Shown: positions 1 to 10,375 of the stretch, in pieces
Layout of the letters: each line of letters begins with the position of its first letter
How positions within the stretch are numbered: the first letter of the stretch is position 1
Source of the DNA: Fragilaria crotonensis
Lineage: Eukaryota; Bacillariophyta; Fragilariophyceae; Fragilariales; Fragilariaceae
Direction of reading: 5' to 3'
DNA length: 64,000 bases
Assembly (NCBI GenBank): GCA_022925895.1
Contig: JAKSYS010000015.1
Span: 1 to 64,000, forward strand
Notes under the pieces: generated by a model
The model's database searches: none
Seen by the model: the letters and a program-made list of their open reading frames with translations, nothing else
Told to the model about the DNA's origin: nothing
Program-made: the position numbers and the translations under genes

Positions 1-26
1 GAGGATCAGTTCTCGCATGCACTCAC

Positions 27-1516
27 TTTCATTTGCTTTCCAACGCTGACAGTGGCATCTGAAGCTTGACTAAGAGACAGCCGAATCAAGGAACATAGAA
101 TGACTTCTGGACAGCTGAGTAGTCCCTTAATAAACAAATCTCGGACTCGACGAGAAATGGATGGGGTCTCCGTCAAGTACAAAAGGCACTGCAGGACCGA
201 TGCGGATGCCCAGCATCGAGGATTTGGAATGGAATTCACAATCTGAGAATCTGCTCCAGCGGTCGCTGCATCAGCCGTCTCAGCTTCATTAAGTTCACAA
301 GCAAAGATGCCGGCAGGAACAGACAGAAGTGCTTCCAGAAGTGAACATTGGCATGCTGAGTACTGCCACCTAGCGGTCAGAGCAGCGGTGGGTGGGTGTC
401 GCTGAGCTCCAGCCCGATACAAGTCCAGAAGAGTTCGAAACTGGTCTGTATCGCGTATGACGAAATCGTAGAAGTCCCAGAGGCGAGCCACCCGAGGCCA
501 GTCCATCCCCTGGTAGTCACGGCGAATGACTTGTTGGACGACATGTAAGTTCCAATTGTGCATGCCACCGTCATCATGGCTTCCCGGTAAAGAGATCCAA
601 GTAGTGAGGAGGACAAACCAGACGAAGCTTCATTGAATTGCTGTTGTTGCCTTTGGTCGAGAAGAAATACAAGAGCCGTGCCATGGTAGCTTCGTCAATG
701 CCCCCAAACGACGATCGGCGAAACTCTTGAAGAGTTTCCCGAAAAATCGCTTCATTACGAGTGCATGCTGGTCCAATGTCGGCGAGAAGATTCGTGATAC
801 TGGACGCCGGATCTGAACCAGGTGATATGCGATCAGCAATGCCGGATGCTGATAGGGAATCAGGAGGAAATGCGGGATCCATTGTAGAAGCTTTGTTATT
901 GCTGTTTGAAGAAACTGTTCCCTGAATTTCTTCGATGATCTTTAATCTAATTTCTTTGTAAGATTCGTCCCCAAAGAGAGAGTCGTTCTGCAAGACGGGA
1001 ATGACTACCAAAAGTTCAGGAGAGAGAAACGAAGCCGGAACCTTCGATTTTTCAGGATGGAGTGTCGATTCAAGAGCTCTCAACAAGGCCTTAGCAGCTT
1101 TCTTCGATATACCAGGATCCTGCTCTTCTTCTTGAGCGATCTTCCCCTGTTTGATCGTTGGGCGTGTGAGTGGAGGTCAACGGGGGAGAAGGGTTATATG
1201 CTGTTAGTTCGATGGGTGAGGCAGGACGGTGACTTGCTCACCCTACAGGCTTAAATCTTGTGGAGAAATGGATTTCCGTATTGAAACTCACCAAATTCGT
1301 AATAAAATCAACAAAAACCTGTTTCGACGAAAAGGAATTCGGTCGAGTTAGGGATCTGCCGTAGATCTCTACTAGCAGCGGCGCTGCTAGTCTCGTTCTA
1401 GCTGGTGTAAAGTGCTCCTTTTGGAAATCCGATCGTTTGGCTTGCTGAGAGGTGAGTCTTTGTGCGTTCAAAGGTGTTGATTCTTCTGTATGCTGTTCTT
1501 GTTCGGCCTCGGTCAT
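27..1516 (-). CDS. CNOT1: CCR4-NOT scaffold subunit 1, 5' part (three exons, runs off the left edge)
   Basis: This is the N-terminal HEAT-repeat region of NOT1, the scaffold of the cytoplasmic mRNA deadenylase complex. I read exons 1516-1292, 1146-671 and 579-27. Intron 1291-1147 has a GTGAGT donor and CAG acceptor and keeps phase 0. Intron 670-580 (91 nt, GTATTT to AAG) restores frame. A third GTGAGT donor at 26 explains the in-frame stop at 8-6. Blocks that align by memory with human CNOT1 are 'ITNLLADIGPACTRNEAIFR' (human LADFMQEVG...), 'WNLHVVQQVI' (WNVEVLIDVL) and a 'CPEVILCSLIRL' block (CPDMLVLALLQI). The ATG at 1516 is the conservative start; the frame stays open up to an ATG at 1741, so a longer N-terminus is possible. 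The family is fairly certain and the first exon less so. Confidence 0.72.
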
Positions 1517-1970
1517 GGGCCATGTTCTCGGAACTCTTGTTGTTGCACCCTTGCGTCGGTTGTCGAAGCGGGCTGAGTCTGCCGTGCTGTCGAAGTGTCG
1601 GCTCAAGCGCGGGAGCAAGGCCAGACGCCATTCAACGACAAGTCTGTTGAAGTTTGAGGCGCGGTAAATAACGGTTTTTCTCGGATTCACGAAGTTGGAA
1701 TCCATACAAAAACAATTACCGTCGACGAAACTCGTTTCCATGCTCCACCCTTATGTACTGTGAGTATGAATTTGCTTGACTAACGTGCGCGAGCTCTACC
1801 CTCACTATAAGCATGAATCGACCTACACGGACTATTCGATGAATCCTTCAAACTTCCAATGGACATCCAGAAAATCCGGGTTTTTAATCTCGTTTCTACA
1901 TCGTATTCAGTACCAGGTACTAGTACATATATGTATAGCAGGCAGAGGGCAGAGGGCAGAGCCTTTCCAG

Positions 1971-3108
1971 ATGTCCACGGCGGAGACCAATGCTTCGGCT
2001 TCGTGCTCGAAGGTACTCCGTACAACGAGTTGCAGGCCTTGCATCACAATGTCAGCCATGATCCGTAGAAGGGCCGTGGATCAGTGCCTCCCACCGGAAC
2101 GGACAGACAACACTGCTGAGAATGCGCAGGGTCCAAAGGCGTTTGCGAGTTCATTCAAACGATGGTTGTTAACAACCGTTGGTGTCGCAGCGACGAATAA
2201 TGTTAAGCTTGTTTTCCGGTTATCGCTGATACCCGCTGGACTAATCGCGGCCTTGCTTTTCCTCGATGTCCTTTATTTGACTCGTGAATACATGAACTTT
2301 GGTGACCCCTGTAAGATTGCAGCGGATGCGAGATCGAAACTTGCCTCCTCGACAAGAAAAGGGTTAACGACGACGCCGTCTCCACTCCCCAAAATTATAC
2401 ACCAACAGTGGAAGACTGAGGACATCCCACCGGGCCTCTTCACTCGCATTAGGTCGGAATGGAAACGACTTTACCCAGAACCAGAGTATAAGCATATACT
2501 TTGGACTGACGCGACAATGAGACAACTCATTCAAGAACGTTTTGCTTGGTTCCTCAAAACCTATGACAACTACCCCACAAACATTCAGCGCGCAGACTCG
2601 TCTAGGTACTTTATCTTGTACACCTATGGGGGTCTTTACGCTGATCTTGACTATGAGCCCTACATTAATTTTGGGGATCTTCCGACGGACCGTGTCAGCT
2701 GTGGAGAGTCCGTATTTGGAGAACGAAAACGTGCAAAACAGTCTCATGTCAAGCCCCATCGCAGATCCTTTCTGGAACTCAACATTTGAAGTGCTGCAAG
2801 AACGGCGCGAGGCAACGGATATCTTGTACTCTACCGGACCAGCGGCAATGGATGAGTCGATTCGTCGAGCTCGAGATCCATCTTGGGTCCACGTTTTGCA
2901 GTGCAAAAACTTTCATAGGATCCCCTACGAGACTGCTGAAGAAGGAAGAACATTCGCCGTGCGAATATACCAAAAACTGCGGCGATATGGGCCCTTCGTC
3001 CGAACCTGTGGGGACTCACTACGACGAGACAACTGTCAGTTTGGAATACACCACAACGCTGTCACGTACTCGGCCGATTTAAAGAATTTGGTGAGGAAGA
3101 AAGGATGA
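1971..3108 (+). CDS. Type II membrane glycosyltransferase with DXD motif (OCH1/SUR1-like), one frame break
   Basis: This is a sugar transferase of the Gly_transf_sug type, expected to act in the Golgi with a nucleotide-sugar donor. The chosen start is the ATG at 1971, since the upstream open frame has no ATG that makes a sensible N-terminus. A single membrane anchor lies at about residues 78-103. The core then reads 'PKIIHQQWK' (about 140), 'RADSSRYFILYTYGG' (about 207-221) and the metal-binding 'ADLDYEP' (D225, D227). After about position 2690 the homology moves to the next frame ('SAVESPYLENENVQNSLMSS', 'PFW') and runs to the stop at 3108, so one extra base lies near the CC of GACCGTG. No GT-AG intron explains this. 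It is either a recent pseudogene or an assembly error. The acceptor sugar is unknown. Confidence 0.7.
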
Positions 3109-3855
3109 GAAAGAAATAATTGACCAGTTTTAGGGTGAGATCTCCTTCACCTTGACCGGCGAGGATTCCCAGGTTGGCTAACGAGTCACAGAATCTACTA
3201 CATTACGTTCCCAAAAACCAAGATAGATTGAGCAGTCAAAAAGGTCATATTTTGGCGCGCACTTTGCTTCCCTGGCTCAATTATCATGTGCACTACGTCA
3301 GCCTGTGTGCGTTTATGTTTGTGTGGTGGTGCTGTTCCCCTTGTGTGCGCCATCACTGCTGTCGGTGTGGCTCTACTCGGTTGTGGGTAGATAGAGAAAG
3401 AAACCATAATTTACACTGCATTTACGTATGTATGTAGCACTGAACTACTTGTACCAGTAGAGGATGCTATACAATCCCGGCTCCGAACTCACAAACAAGT
3501 ATGTATTGCTTTATTGCTTTACTGACTCAGGGGCTCGTAACGCAAAAGGGTCTAATTTCTCGATCCCTTGCTGATACACTATGCTACTGCGCACCAAACC
3601 AAACCCGTGACACTAATGACGTGCTTTGTATTGTACCATACCACGACTCAAATTGCTAGCGGAGCAATAAAACCCTTTCTCGAGTCTATGTTTCGCCAGC
3701 TGCATAGGGGTTTTTGCTCGGTAGCAGATTCACGAAGTAACTATGCCATGGAGGCAAAAATACCATTGATAGGCAAGGTTCAGCAACCTTCACATCCTTT
3801 AAACCTTTGATGATGACTTTCATGTGATTAACCCTGTACGAGGACATAAAATAGA
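3109..3855. other. Intergenic, no gene seen
   Basis: This stretch separates the convergent glycosyltransferase and Hsp33 genes and presumably holds both 3' UTRs. Small open frames here have no recognisable motif. I see no repeat structure beyond a short GTAC-containing patch near 3448-3465. Confidence 0.5.
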
Positions 3856-4951
3856 CTATGCATTCTCATCCCGACTGGGATCACCCTTGACTGCTCCCAA
3901 ACGTTCCCTTACTTGTTCAGGGCCCATGCGATACACTTTACCGCAGAATTGGCACCTTGCCTCGAGTTGCTCTTCGTTCAGGAGCAACTCTTCTATTTCC
4001 TGCCTGGGCAACAACCGAAGCGCACGCAGCAAACGATCATCAGTGCAGTCGCATGCAAACGCTGGCAAAATCTGCTGTAACGGTTGGATTTCCAAATCCT
4101 TCAGGATGATTTCAGCTATTTGAACGGGTGTCATTCCTTCAACAACAAGTTCGTGGGTAACTTATCCTCCATCCATCTTGACTAAGACATTCAAGTTATC
4201 TTGCACTTGTTGAATCTCTTCTGGCGTCACTCCCGGCAACTGCTCAATCAAGTATCCACCGGCAGATGTGCATAAGATACCGTTAATTGTTGCTGCTGCC
4301 AACGCACAGGCCTTCTGCTCGCTTTCAGCAAGGTATAGTCCAACATCGCGATCGACATCACCATGTCGAATCGCGGTGATACCATTGTGGGGTTGGTCCA
4401 ATTAGGATGGTTTTTCACCACTTGCAGTGCTCCTTACCGATTGCTTCCGACAGTGGCATGTCACCAATTTGAGGAGAGCCCACATAACCTTTGACGCGGC
4501 CTGAACCCGTACTCAAGGCCATGACACCTCGGAGAGGGCCGTCGCTGTTGAGTGTTAACTGGAGAGTTTGTTCGAGTTGCATGCCGTTACTCAGCAGCAA
4601 GCTACATGTGAGGAGGCGACCAAGCGCGTCCGCAGGTGTTGCAGTCAGGGTGTGCATGATCATGGCGTCGTTCAGAAGGTTACGAATCGTGGCCACTGTG
4701 ACCTTGATCCCCAGCCTTGAAATGGCTGAAAAGACTTGATCATTAAGATTATTTCTGTTCTGATACTCGTCCAATATGGTCGACGTCATTGCTGCTGACG
4801 ATGCAGATGATCCTTCAGAGTTCTCCGCATGCAGTACCGATTGCTTATGCAATCGACGCAGAAATGGCGAGATGGTAGGAGCAAACGCATTCACAGAACG
4901 AAGACGACATGTTGTGATCGCAAGGGTCAGCAACATGATGAATCCTTTCAT
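3856..4951 (-). CDS. hslO: Plastid-targeted redox chaperone Hsp33, with four single-base frame breaks
   Basis: Hsp33 is a redox-regulated holdase that binds unfolding proteins when its zinc cysteines oxidise. The N-terminus is a signal peptide followed by 'SVNA|FAP', the heterokont bipartite plastid signal. The mature part follows the bacterial family: 'GDMPLSEAIGK', then 'GALQVVKNHPNW', 'HNGITAIRHGD', 'YLAESEQ', 'AGGYLIEQLPG', 'LPTNLL', and the zinc centre 'ACDC' plus 'CQFC' near the C-terminus. These blocks lie in different frames. Each change fits the loss of one base, near 4435, 4390 (a C4 run), 4165 and 4141. None is bounded by a usable intron. The gene is either decayed or, given similar breaks in neighbouring genes, the assembly drops bases here. 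The family call is firm; whether the gene is intact is open. Confidence 0.82.
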
Positions 4952-5341
4952 TGTTTAACTATGAGTGACGGGTGTGGTTGCTGGCTCTGGTCTGGTTGGT
5001 GCACACTGATGATGAGGAGGACTATGATTCTATGAAATGAGTGAGTTAGCAAAACAACGATAAAACTATGCTTCCGTTTTGAACGTAATAATGGGTAATG
5101 GGTACTGTAGCATACGTCATACGTGTGTCATACCATCATGGCGTGTCGTGGTCACATCGTATGCTCCAGTACTACTTGTACTCCGAGTACATAATACAAG
5201 TACAAGTACCCTGGAGTAACATGCATACGACTATCTACAGTACATCCACGACCTATGTCATAATCGGGATGTCGGAGATATGTACATCGCATTTCTCGTT
5301 CGTCCCGACAACGTCAGTCGACTTTAGGTTATCGGTCTTTA
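4952..5341. other. Spacer between Hsp33 and the Harbinger element
   Basis: This is presumably the Hsp33 promoter side. It has no gene; its main content is the GTAC-rich island at about 5155-5230. TTA at 5339-5341 is the left target duplication of the adjacent Harbinger element. Confidence 0.5.
5155..5230. repeat. GTAC-rich island upstream of Hsp33
   Basis: Dense overlapping GTAC words including 'ACTCCGAGTACATAATACAA' and 'CAAGTACAAGTACCC'. It lies about 200 bases upstream of the Hsp33 start and resembles islands upstream of other genes in this window. Confidence 0.6.
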
Positions 5342-5430
5342 GGGGGTGTCCATTCAAAAATATTCGATCCAAGTTTCGAAGTTTCGAAGTGCTCGAACTA
5401 ATCGACTCGTGATTCAACTTCGATTTCTGA
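5342..5430 (+). repeat. Left terminal inverted repeat of the Harbinger element
   Basis: Pairs with about 9070-9159. The outer 60 or so bases are nearly identical apart from one base indel in the A run and a G/C change near the tip. Confidence 0.85.
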
Positions 5431-5898
5431 GTTAGTGGACTCATCTTTCGCGGCCTTGGCGATCCAAGTTAACGAGATTTTTGCCAAGTTCAGAAATCCA
5501 ACATTCATAACCTGTTCAACCTTTTCACTTTCGACCACTCAATAAAGAAGTTTTGGACTCAACTTAAAAGGATCTTTGCACACGTACGCAAAGATCTGAG
5601 TTCTTCACACAAAGAACTGTGTTCTTCATGTTTGTCATGTAGTAGGACTACCGTAGCTTTTACATACATGAGATGTACACAGAGTAGTTGATACAGCCAA
5701 TTCTGAATTGTTGTTCTGCTTCCAACAATTTGCATCGTATTCCATTTCAGATCTTGTTGCGGAATCATCGTCGTCAACACCAGCATGCTGTGTGCCAAAC
5801 GACGATGATTTCTGAGCATCATCTCGACAATGTTAGCAACGACACTGGTGTGGATGCAACGGCAGATGAAGGAGAAGTGATTCCAGCACAAGGGGGCG

Positions 5899-7454
5899 AT
5901 GTCTCGCAAGAAGTACATCGATTCAGGTAACAACAAAAAGATTTTGCACTTAATCAGTAGTGGTTTGACTGCTGACAACAACAACAATGAACCTCTGTTC
6001 TCATTTGATCAAGAGCCGTGGTCCGTTCTTGCAAAGACATCGGTTATTCGTCCTCAAAACACTGACTATGTCAATGAAATTGTACGGCGTGCTAAGTTGT
6101 TTCACATTGTTCCTTTGCCTCGTCCAAGTAACTGGACTAGGAAAGGACGTTGAAAGTCGAAACCCTGTCCGCGATGAAGTCGACATTGAATTTCAGGAAC
6201 AGTAGTGAGGCTACGCAATGCTAGAAAGGACGAGAAGAAATGAACAGGACGTGTCATTTGGGGTTGGTGGAAACAGCAATGGAAGTGTTGGCGGCACAGC
6301 TGAGGACGAAGGTAACTGGCGCGGCTGTGTTCCTACCTTCGTGTCATAATGTGTCTAACGCAGGACAATGTGAAGTCTTTGTTCCTGAAAGAGCAGATGG
6401 CATGTCACGTCAGCAGTTAGATGCACGTAATTCCGAAAATAGGTAAGTTGTGACAACCGGCATTTTGTTTCTTGCTTCATCTTTGTTCATGGCAAGTTGC
6501 TAATGATTGCCGTCACGTTTGCAGACCCCGATGTCTTTGAAGTCGCAGAACTCTGGAATGACTCTATTCAATCCTATGCTCCGCATCAGATTGCCACCTG
6601 GATTTCTCAGGAACGAAGTAGTTACGAGCTTGTAGCTGGACTACTTCTGGCTACTCCAGAAGATTGAAGACTGTCTTGCATCGATGAGGTCTGAATTGAT
6701 TTGTATCATCGATCGCTGGGAACGGAGCGGACAAGGTGAGGGCGGGAGGGATCAAGAGGAAGATCAAGTGGATGCTGCTGATAATCAAGACAACGACGAC
6801 GTTTCGGCAACGTCCTCCATCTCATCAGGAGACAACGATTCCTCTCCTCGCCGTCCCCGCAATTTTGGTTCTCTTGACAGACGACCTCCTCGTGCACTTC
6901 AAAGCCGAGCGGCATTCCTCAATGGTAAACCATCGTACCTCTTGTATTACTGGGAAATTATAGATGCACACCAACTCCTCCAATCATCGGTTCAGCGTCT
7001 CACCTATGGCATCGGTGCAGGTGATGCATCAATGGCACCGACCGTCACAACCTCCAGCCACAGTCAGCATGGACGACGACGCCGACATCAACAAGAGGAA
7101 CAGCAGCAAGAACAACAACGAGGAGCGGCATATTCGGCTATTATGGAATCGTTGCAAGACATAGCCAAGGGTAATGAACAGCTAAGAATTGATCGAGAAC
7201 AGGATCGGCTTCATGAGCGACAATTGGAAGAGCAACGAATCGAGTCCGACCGAAATGAGCAACGTCGTCACCGTGTCTTCCAACGTCGAGCAGAATTACT
7301 TGATCTTGGGCGAAAGTATCGAAAGTTGAATGCAGAGCTGGACATGAGCAACGAAAGAAGTCAACGACTTTCCGAGTTTTATAGCAATGAATGTCGTCTT
7401 GTGGAAGATGAGCTTTGTCAATTGCTGGACGACAACAGCACTAGTTGCACGTAG
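5899..7454 (+). pseudogene. Harbinger ORF1 (accessory DNA-binding/coiled-coil protein), interrupted
   Basis: Harbinger elements carry a second protein that helps the transposase bind DNA and enter the nucleus. The pieces seen in order are 'IVPLPRPSNWTRKG' near 6110-6150, then 'YLRVIMCLTQDNVKSLFLKE' and 'RQQLDARNSENR' near 6330-6442. A GTAAGT donor follows at 6443 with a CAG acceptor at 6524 (82-nt intron), then 'PDVFEVAELWND', 'QKIEDCLASMRSELI' and an intact open stretch from 6684 to 7454. That last part is Q/R/E-rich with a long predicted coiled coil (about residues 140-250 of the segment) and the motif 'RWERSGQGEGGRD'. The upstream pieces lie in shifting frames, so ORF1 looks damaged by a few small indels. 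No Myb/SANT domain is clearly visible. Confidence 0.6.
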
Positions 7455-7519
7455 TTGTACAAGAAGTTAGATACTAATGAATAAGCTACTTGTGCACTAA
7501 TGGGCTAGTATTCTTATGT

Positions 7520-8992
7520 TCATCGACGACGTAATGGTGTTGGTCGCGTCACACCAATAGACTCAATATAGGAGTGTAATCGATCACGCGGTAGTGCAAC
7601 TCCATCAGTTTGTTCACTAATGTAATTGTAGCGTCGCTGCATGTTGTATCGGCCAGTGTGGCCCCCCAAATCATCAAAATGGTTTCCGCCATCCAGTAAC
7701 TGCTCAGGAATGAGGTCGTGCCTGGAATCACCTGGTGCAACCAATGGTACTGCACCATTCACTTCAGTATGCCACCACTCATCGTTTGCAGTGGATGTAA
7801 GATCCGAAGTTCCGTCATCTGCATCAATGCAGTAGTTGTGCAGCTTTGCAAGGGCCATAACCAGCGCAACAGTCTTTTGAATTGTTACATTCATTGGAAT
7901 GGCACTTCGGAGGATCGCCCATCTATGTGTTAACATTCCAAAAGTACACTCGATGCGGATTCGCAACTGCGAATGGTAAAAATTGTAGGAGTCTTTTGTA
8001 CCGCCCAAAACTGCTGCGTACGGTGTCGCCATGTAGGGCGTGCTCAAGTATGCGTTATCCCCAAATAAGCACAATCCGGGAGCCAGAATACCCTCTTCCA
8101 GTTTGTGGAACAAAGACATTCCTTCAAATGAGAGGCAATCGGATGAAGATCCAGGATATATGATGGATATATCGAGAATTCGGCCCCGAACGTCACAGAC
8201 CGCTTGACAGTTCAGTCCGTACTTCTTTTTTCTGCCACAATGGAATTTGACAGGACCACACCCCGCATCCATACAATCTTTTGGTGACGGCTTGTGAGTC
8301 CAAATGAGAATCCCATCTACTGCCCCAGCACAGCAATCAAAACCAGCGCTTGAAACCTTCTCGAAACCTTGGGCTATAGATCGCTGCTTATCGTGATCAT
8401 CCGGGTACACAATGTTGAACCTTGGATGTCTATTGACGGCATCCACAACGTACCACACACTGTTCATTGTGTCCGTGTGACTAATACCGTATGTGGTCAT
8501 GATATCATATGCTGACCCACCAGCAAACCAACGAAGGGCACATGCGAGGCGGACATCTGGTGTAATTTGTCCATTTCTAATAAAGCGTGGAGTTCCTGTT
8601 CTGCCCAATGCAGCAATTATGTATGGACAAAGGTCAGATGCGAGACGCTTGAATGTACCATAGTTCATTCGATATGCTCTTCGGAAGTAACCTTTGCCAA
8701 TTTCATTGTAAACATCACGAACAGACCTTCTGTTGCGTTTCCGAAACGTCCGACCAGCGGACGAACCTCGATTTGACATTCTTGTTTTTGATGAGCGAAG
8801 CTCAAGATCAGCAATTACAGCTGCCGCATTCGCAACCACGACATTCGCGACGGATAAAGAATGCTTTAGTATGGCAATTGAACGGGACATTCGCCGTCTT
8901 CGTCTGCTTCTCATGTTGGTATTCATCATAGTCATCAAATGGTACTGTGGTACTCTAATTCGAGAATATACGCAGGAACTGGCACTCACCAT
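7520..8992 (-). CDS. PIF/Harbinger transposase (DDE_Tnp_4 type), intact
   Basis: This 490-residue open frame has an ATG start and no interruption. The N-terminus is Arg-rich (residues 28-40 and 80-92), probably nuclear-localising and DNA-contacting. A helix-turn-helix-like block follows at about 144-185 ('TPDVRLACALRWFAGGSAYD'). The catalytic triad is visible: D226 in 'GAVDG', D312 in 'FGDNAYL' and E348 in 'RIRIECTFGML', with the usual 35-residue spacing between the last two. 'CGRKKKYGLNCQAVCDVRG' and 'YPGSSSD' are typical HARBI1-family signatures. It catalyses cut-and-paste movement of its element together with the ORF1 product. It is transcribed towards ORF1 from near the right TIR. Confidence 0.93.
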   Translation of the reverse strand: MVSASSCVYSRIRVPQYHLMTMMNTNMRSRRRRRMSRSIAILKHSLSVANVVVANAAAVIADLELRSSKTRMSNRGSSAGRTFRKRNRRSVRDVYNEIGKGYFRRAYRMNYGTFKRLASDLCPYIIAALGRTGTPRFIRNGQITPDVRLACALRWFAGGSAYDIMTTYGISHTDTMNSVWYVVDAVNRHPRFNIVYPDDHDKQRSIAQGFEKVSSAGFDCCAGAVDGILIWTHKPSPKDCMDAGCGPVKFHCGRKKKYGLNCQAVCDVRGRILDISIIYPGSSSDCLSFEGMSLFHKLEEGILAPGLCLFGDNAYLSTPYMATPYAAVLGGTKDSYNFYHSQLRIRIECTFGMLTHRWAILRSAIPMNVTIQKTVALVMALAKLHNYCIDADDGTSDLTSTANDEWWHTEVNGAVPLVAPGDSRHDLIPEQLLDGGNHFDDLGGHTGRYNMQRRYNYISEQTDGVALPRDRLHSYIESIGVTRPTPLRRR

Positions 8993-9069
8993 CGACTTGT
9001 TAAAAGAGAAACTTGGGAGTTCAAAACTTGGATACTAAAACAATCTTATTTTTGAATGGACATCACTCA

Positions 9070-9159
9070 GGAAAGACAAAAATTGAACCCGCAATCGATT
9101 AGTTCGAGCACTTCGAAACTTCGAAACTTGGATCGAATACTTTTTGAATGGACACGCCC
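9070..9159 (-). repeat. Right terminal inverted repeat of the Harbinger element
   Basis: Inverted partner of 5342-5430, followed by TTA at 9160-9162. A second copy of the word GAATGGACA lies just inside, near 9054. Confidence 0.85.
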
Positions 9160-9618
9160 TTATGGAGCCTGTAGGCAGGAGCCTGGAATGGTGTCTTCCC
9201 GTCTTCCCTCATGGTACTTGTACTGTAAATTGTACATACCGCACGACCGGTACAGTACCAGGTACTAGTACATGTAGTTCTTTACTCCGAGTACAAGGAC
9301 GAGTACCGCGAGTACAGTCACTAATCCCTACTACTACCGGTAGCTAGTAGTAGCTAGTAGTAGTAGCGCCAATTTTGTGTGGATGCATTGCAAAATCGAA
9401 ATATACTGGAGTACTGTACTGGAGAGCAAAATATTTCTACATGACTCCGAATACTCGAGTACTCCGACAACTCTACTACTCTTGCAGTACGACAGTACAA
9501 GTATGGCAGAAGAAGAACACGATCAACGATACGTGGCACAGTGGCCAGTGGCACAGCACCGTATTCGACCGATGACTACAAGTACCGGTAGTTGAGTAGT
9601 GCCAGGCGTTTAGAGGTT
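9160..9618. repeat. GTAC-rich island between the Harbinger element and the retroelement
   Basis: No gene is seen. The stretch 9213-9315 alone contains ten GTAC words in about 100 bases, with further clusters at 9404-9430 and 9450-9510 and 'CTAGTAGTAG' runs near 9335-9365. Variants include 'ACTCCGAGTAC', 'ACCGGTA' and 'TCGAGTACTCC'. Confidence 0.6.
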
Positions 9619-9860
9619 GAATCCACAGGATTCCCAGAAGTCGCCTCAGCTGTACTGCTACAGGCACTCGATATGGTAAAGTGCTAGTGAATGATTCTCC
9701 GTCCACGGCCACTACGTGTAGTACCGAAAAATGCCACAGTGACGAGTACGCTAGTGCTAGTAGGTCTCTACAGTGGCATAGTGGGCTAAAACGCAGTGGT
9801 TATGACGTTAGAATTCGAGGAGTCTACAAGCTCCTGGATGGTTCACTAGCACAGGCCTGG
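9619..9860 (-). repeat. Split direct repeat B2 (outer 3' end of the retroelement)
   Basis: About 242 bp starting GAATCCACAGGATTCCCAG. Near-identical to 10131-10375, with a few small differences. Confidence 0.88.
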
Positions 9861-9885
9861 AGTTGCTGGGGATGGCGGGCGGGTT

Positions 9886-10130
9886 AGCGAAAAATGAACA
9901 GGCAACATATCATCACCGCATTCACTCAAATCGCTCCATTGCAAAGCAAGTGAGCGATTTCTACATCCGAGAACATGTATTTCCCATCGACATGTACTGG
10001 TATGTATACCGTACAATGTCGAATAGTCCTAGAGCCGTCAGTGTGACACTCCGTAACGACTAGGCGGTAAGTGTAGTTACAGTAGGTCATATCGCCTTAC
10101 TGTCGCATGCGCTTACTGTCTTATCTGCAA
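9886..10130 (-). repeat. Split direct repeat A2
   Basis: About 245 bp ending ...CTTACTGTCTTATCTGCAA. Matches the copy at 18742-18989 on the same strand. It abuts B1 at 10131 and is separated from B2 by about 25 bp. Confidence 0.88.
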
Positions 10131-10375
10131 GAATCCACAGGATTCCCAGAAGTCGCCTCAGCTGTACTGCTACAGGCACTCGATATGGCAAAGTGCTAGT
10201 GAATGATTCTCCGTCCACGGCCACTACGTGTAGTACCGAAAAATGCCACAGTGACGAGTACGCTAGTGCTAGTAGGTCTCTACAGTGGCATAGTGGGCTA
10301 CTAAAACGCAGTGGTTATGACGTTAGAATTCGAGGAGTCTACAAGCTCCTGGATGGTTAACTTAGCACAGGCCTG
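10131..10375 (-). repeat. Split direct repeat B1
   Basis: Direct copy of 9619-9860. Similarity stops at ...CACAGGCCTG (10375), where the element interior begins. Confidence 0.88.

Larger units (their letters stand above)
5342..9159. mobile_element. Full-length PIF/Harbinger DNA transposon
   Basis: The ends are terminal inverted repeats: GGGGGTGTCCATTCAAAAA at 5342 and its counterpart ending ...GAATGGACACGCCC at 9159. Similarity continues inward for about 80 bases ('TTCGATCCAAGTTTCGAAG', 'GTGCTCGAACTAATCGA'). A TTA trinucleotide flanks both sides (5339-5341 and 9160-9162), the TWA duplication expected for this superfamily. Inside are a DDE transposase on the minus strand and a second, coiled-coil ORF on the plus strand, the usual two-gene Harbinger layout. 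The transposase frame is intact while the companion ORF looks interrupted. Length 3,818 bp. The TIRs differ at few positions, so the copy is fairly young. Confidence 0.92.

Noticed and set aside
5559-5987. 142-residue minus-strand open frame inside the Harbinger element
   Set aside because: It overlaps the 5' part of the plus-strand ORF1 and shows no domain; treated as a shadow.
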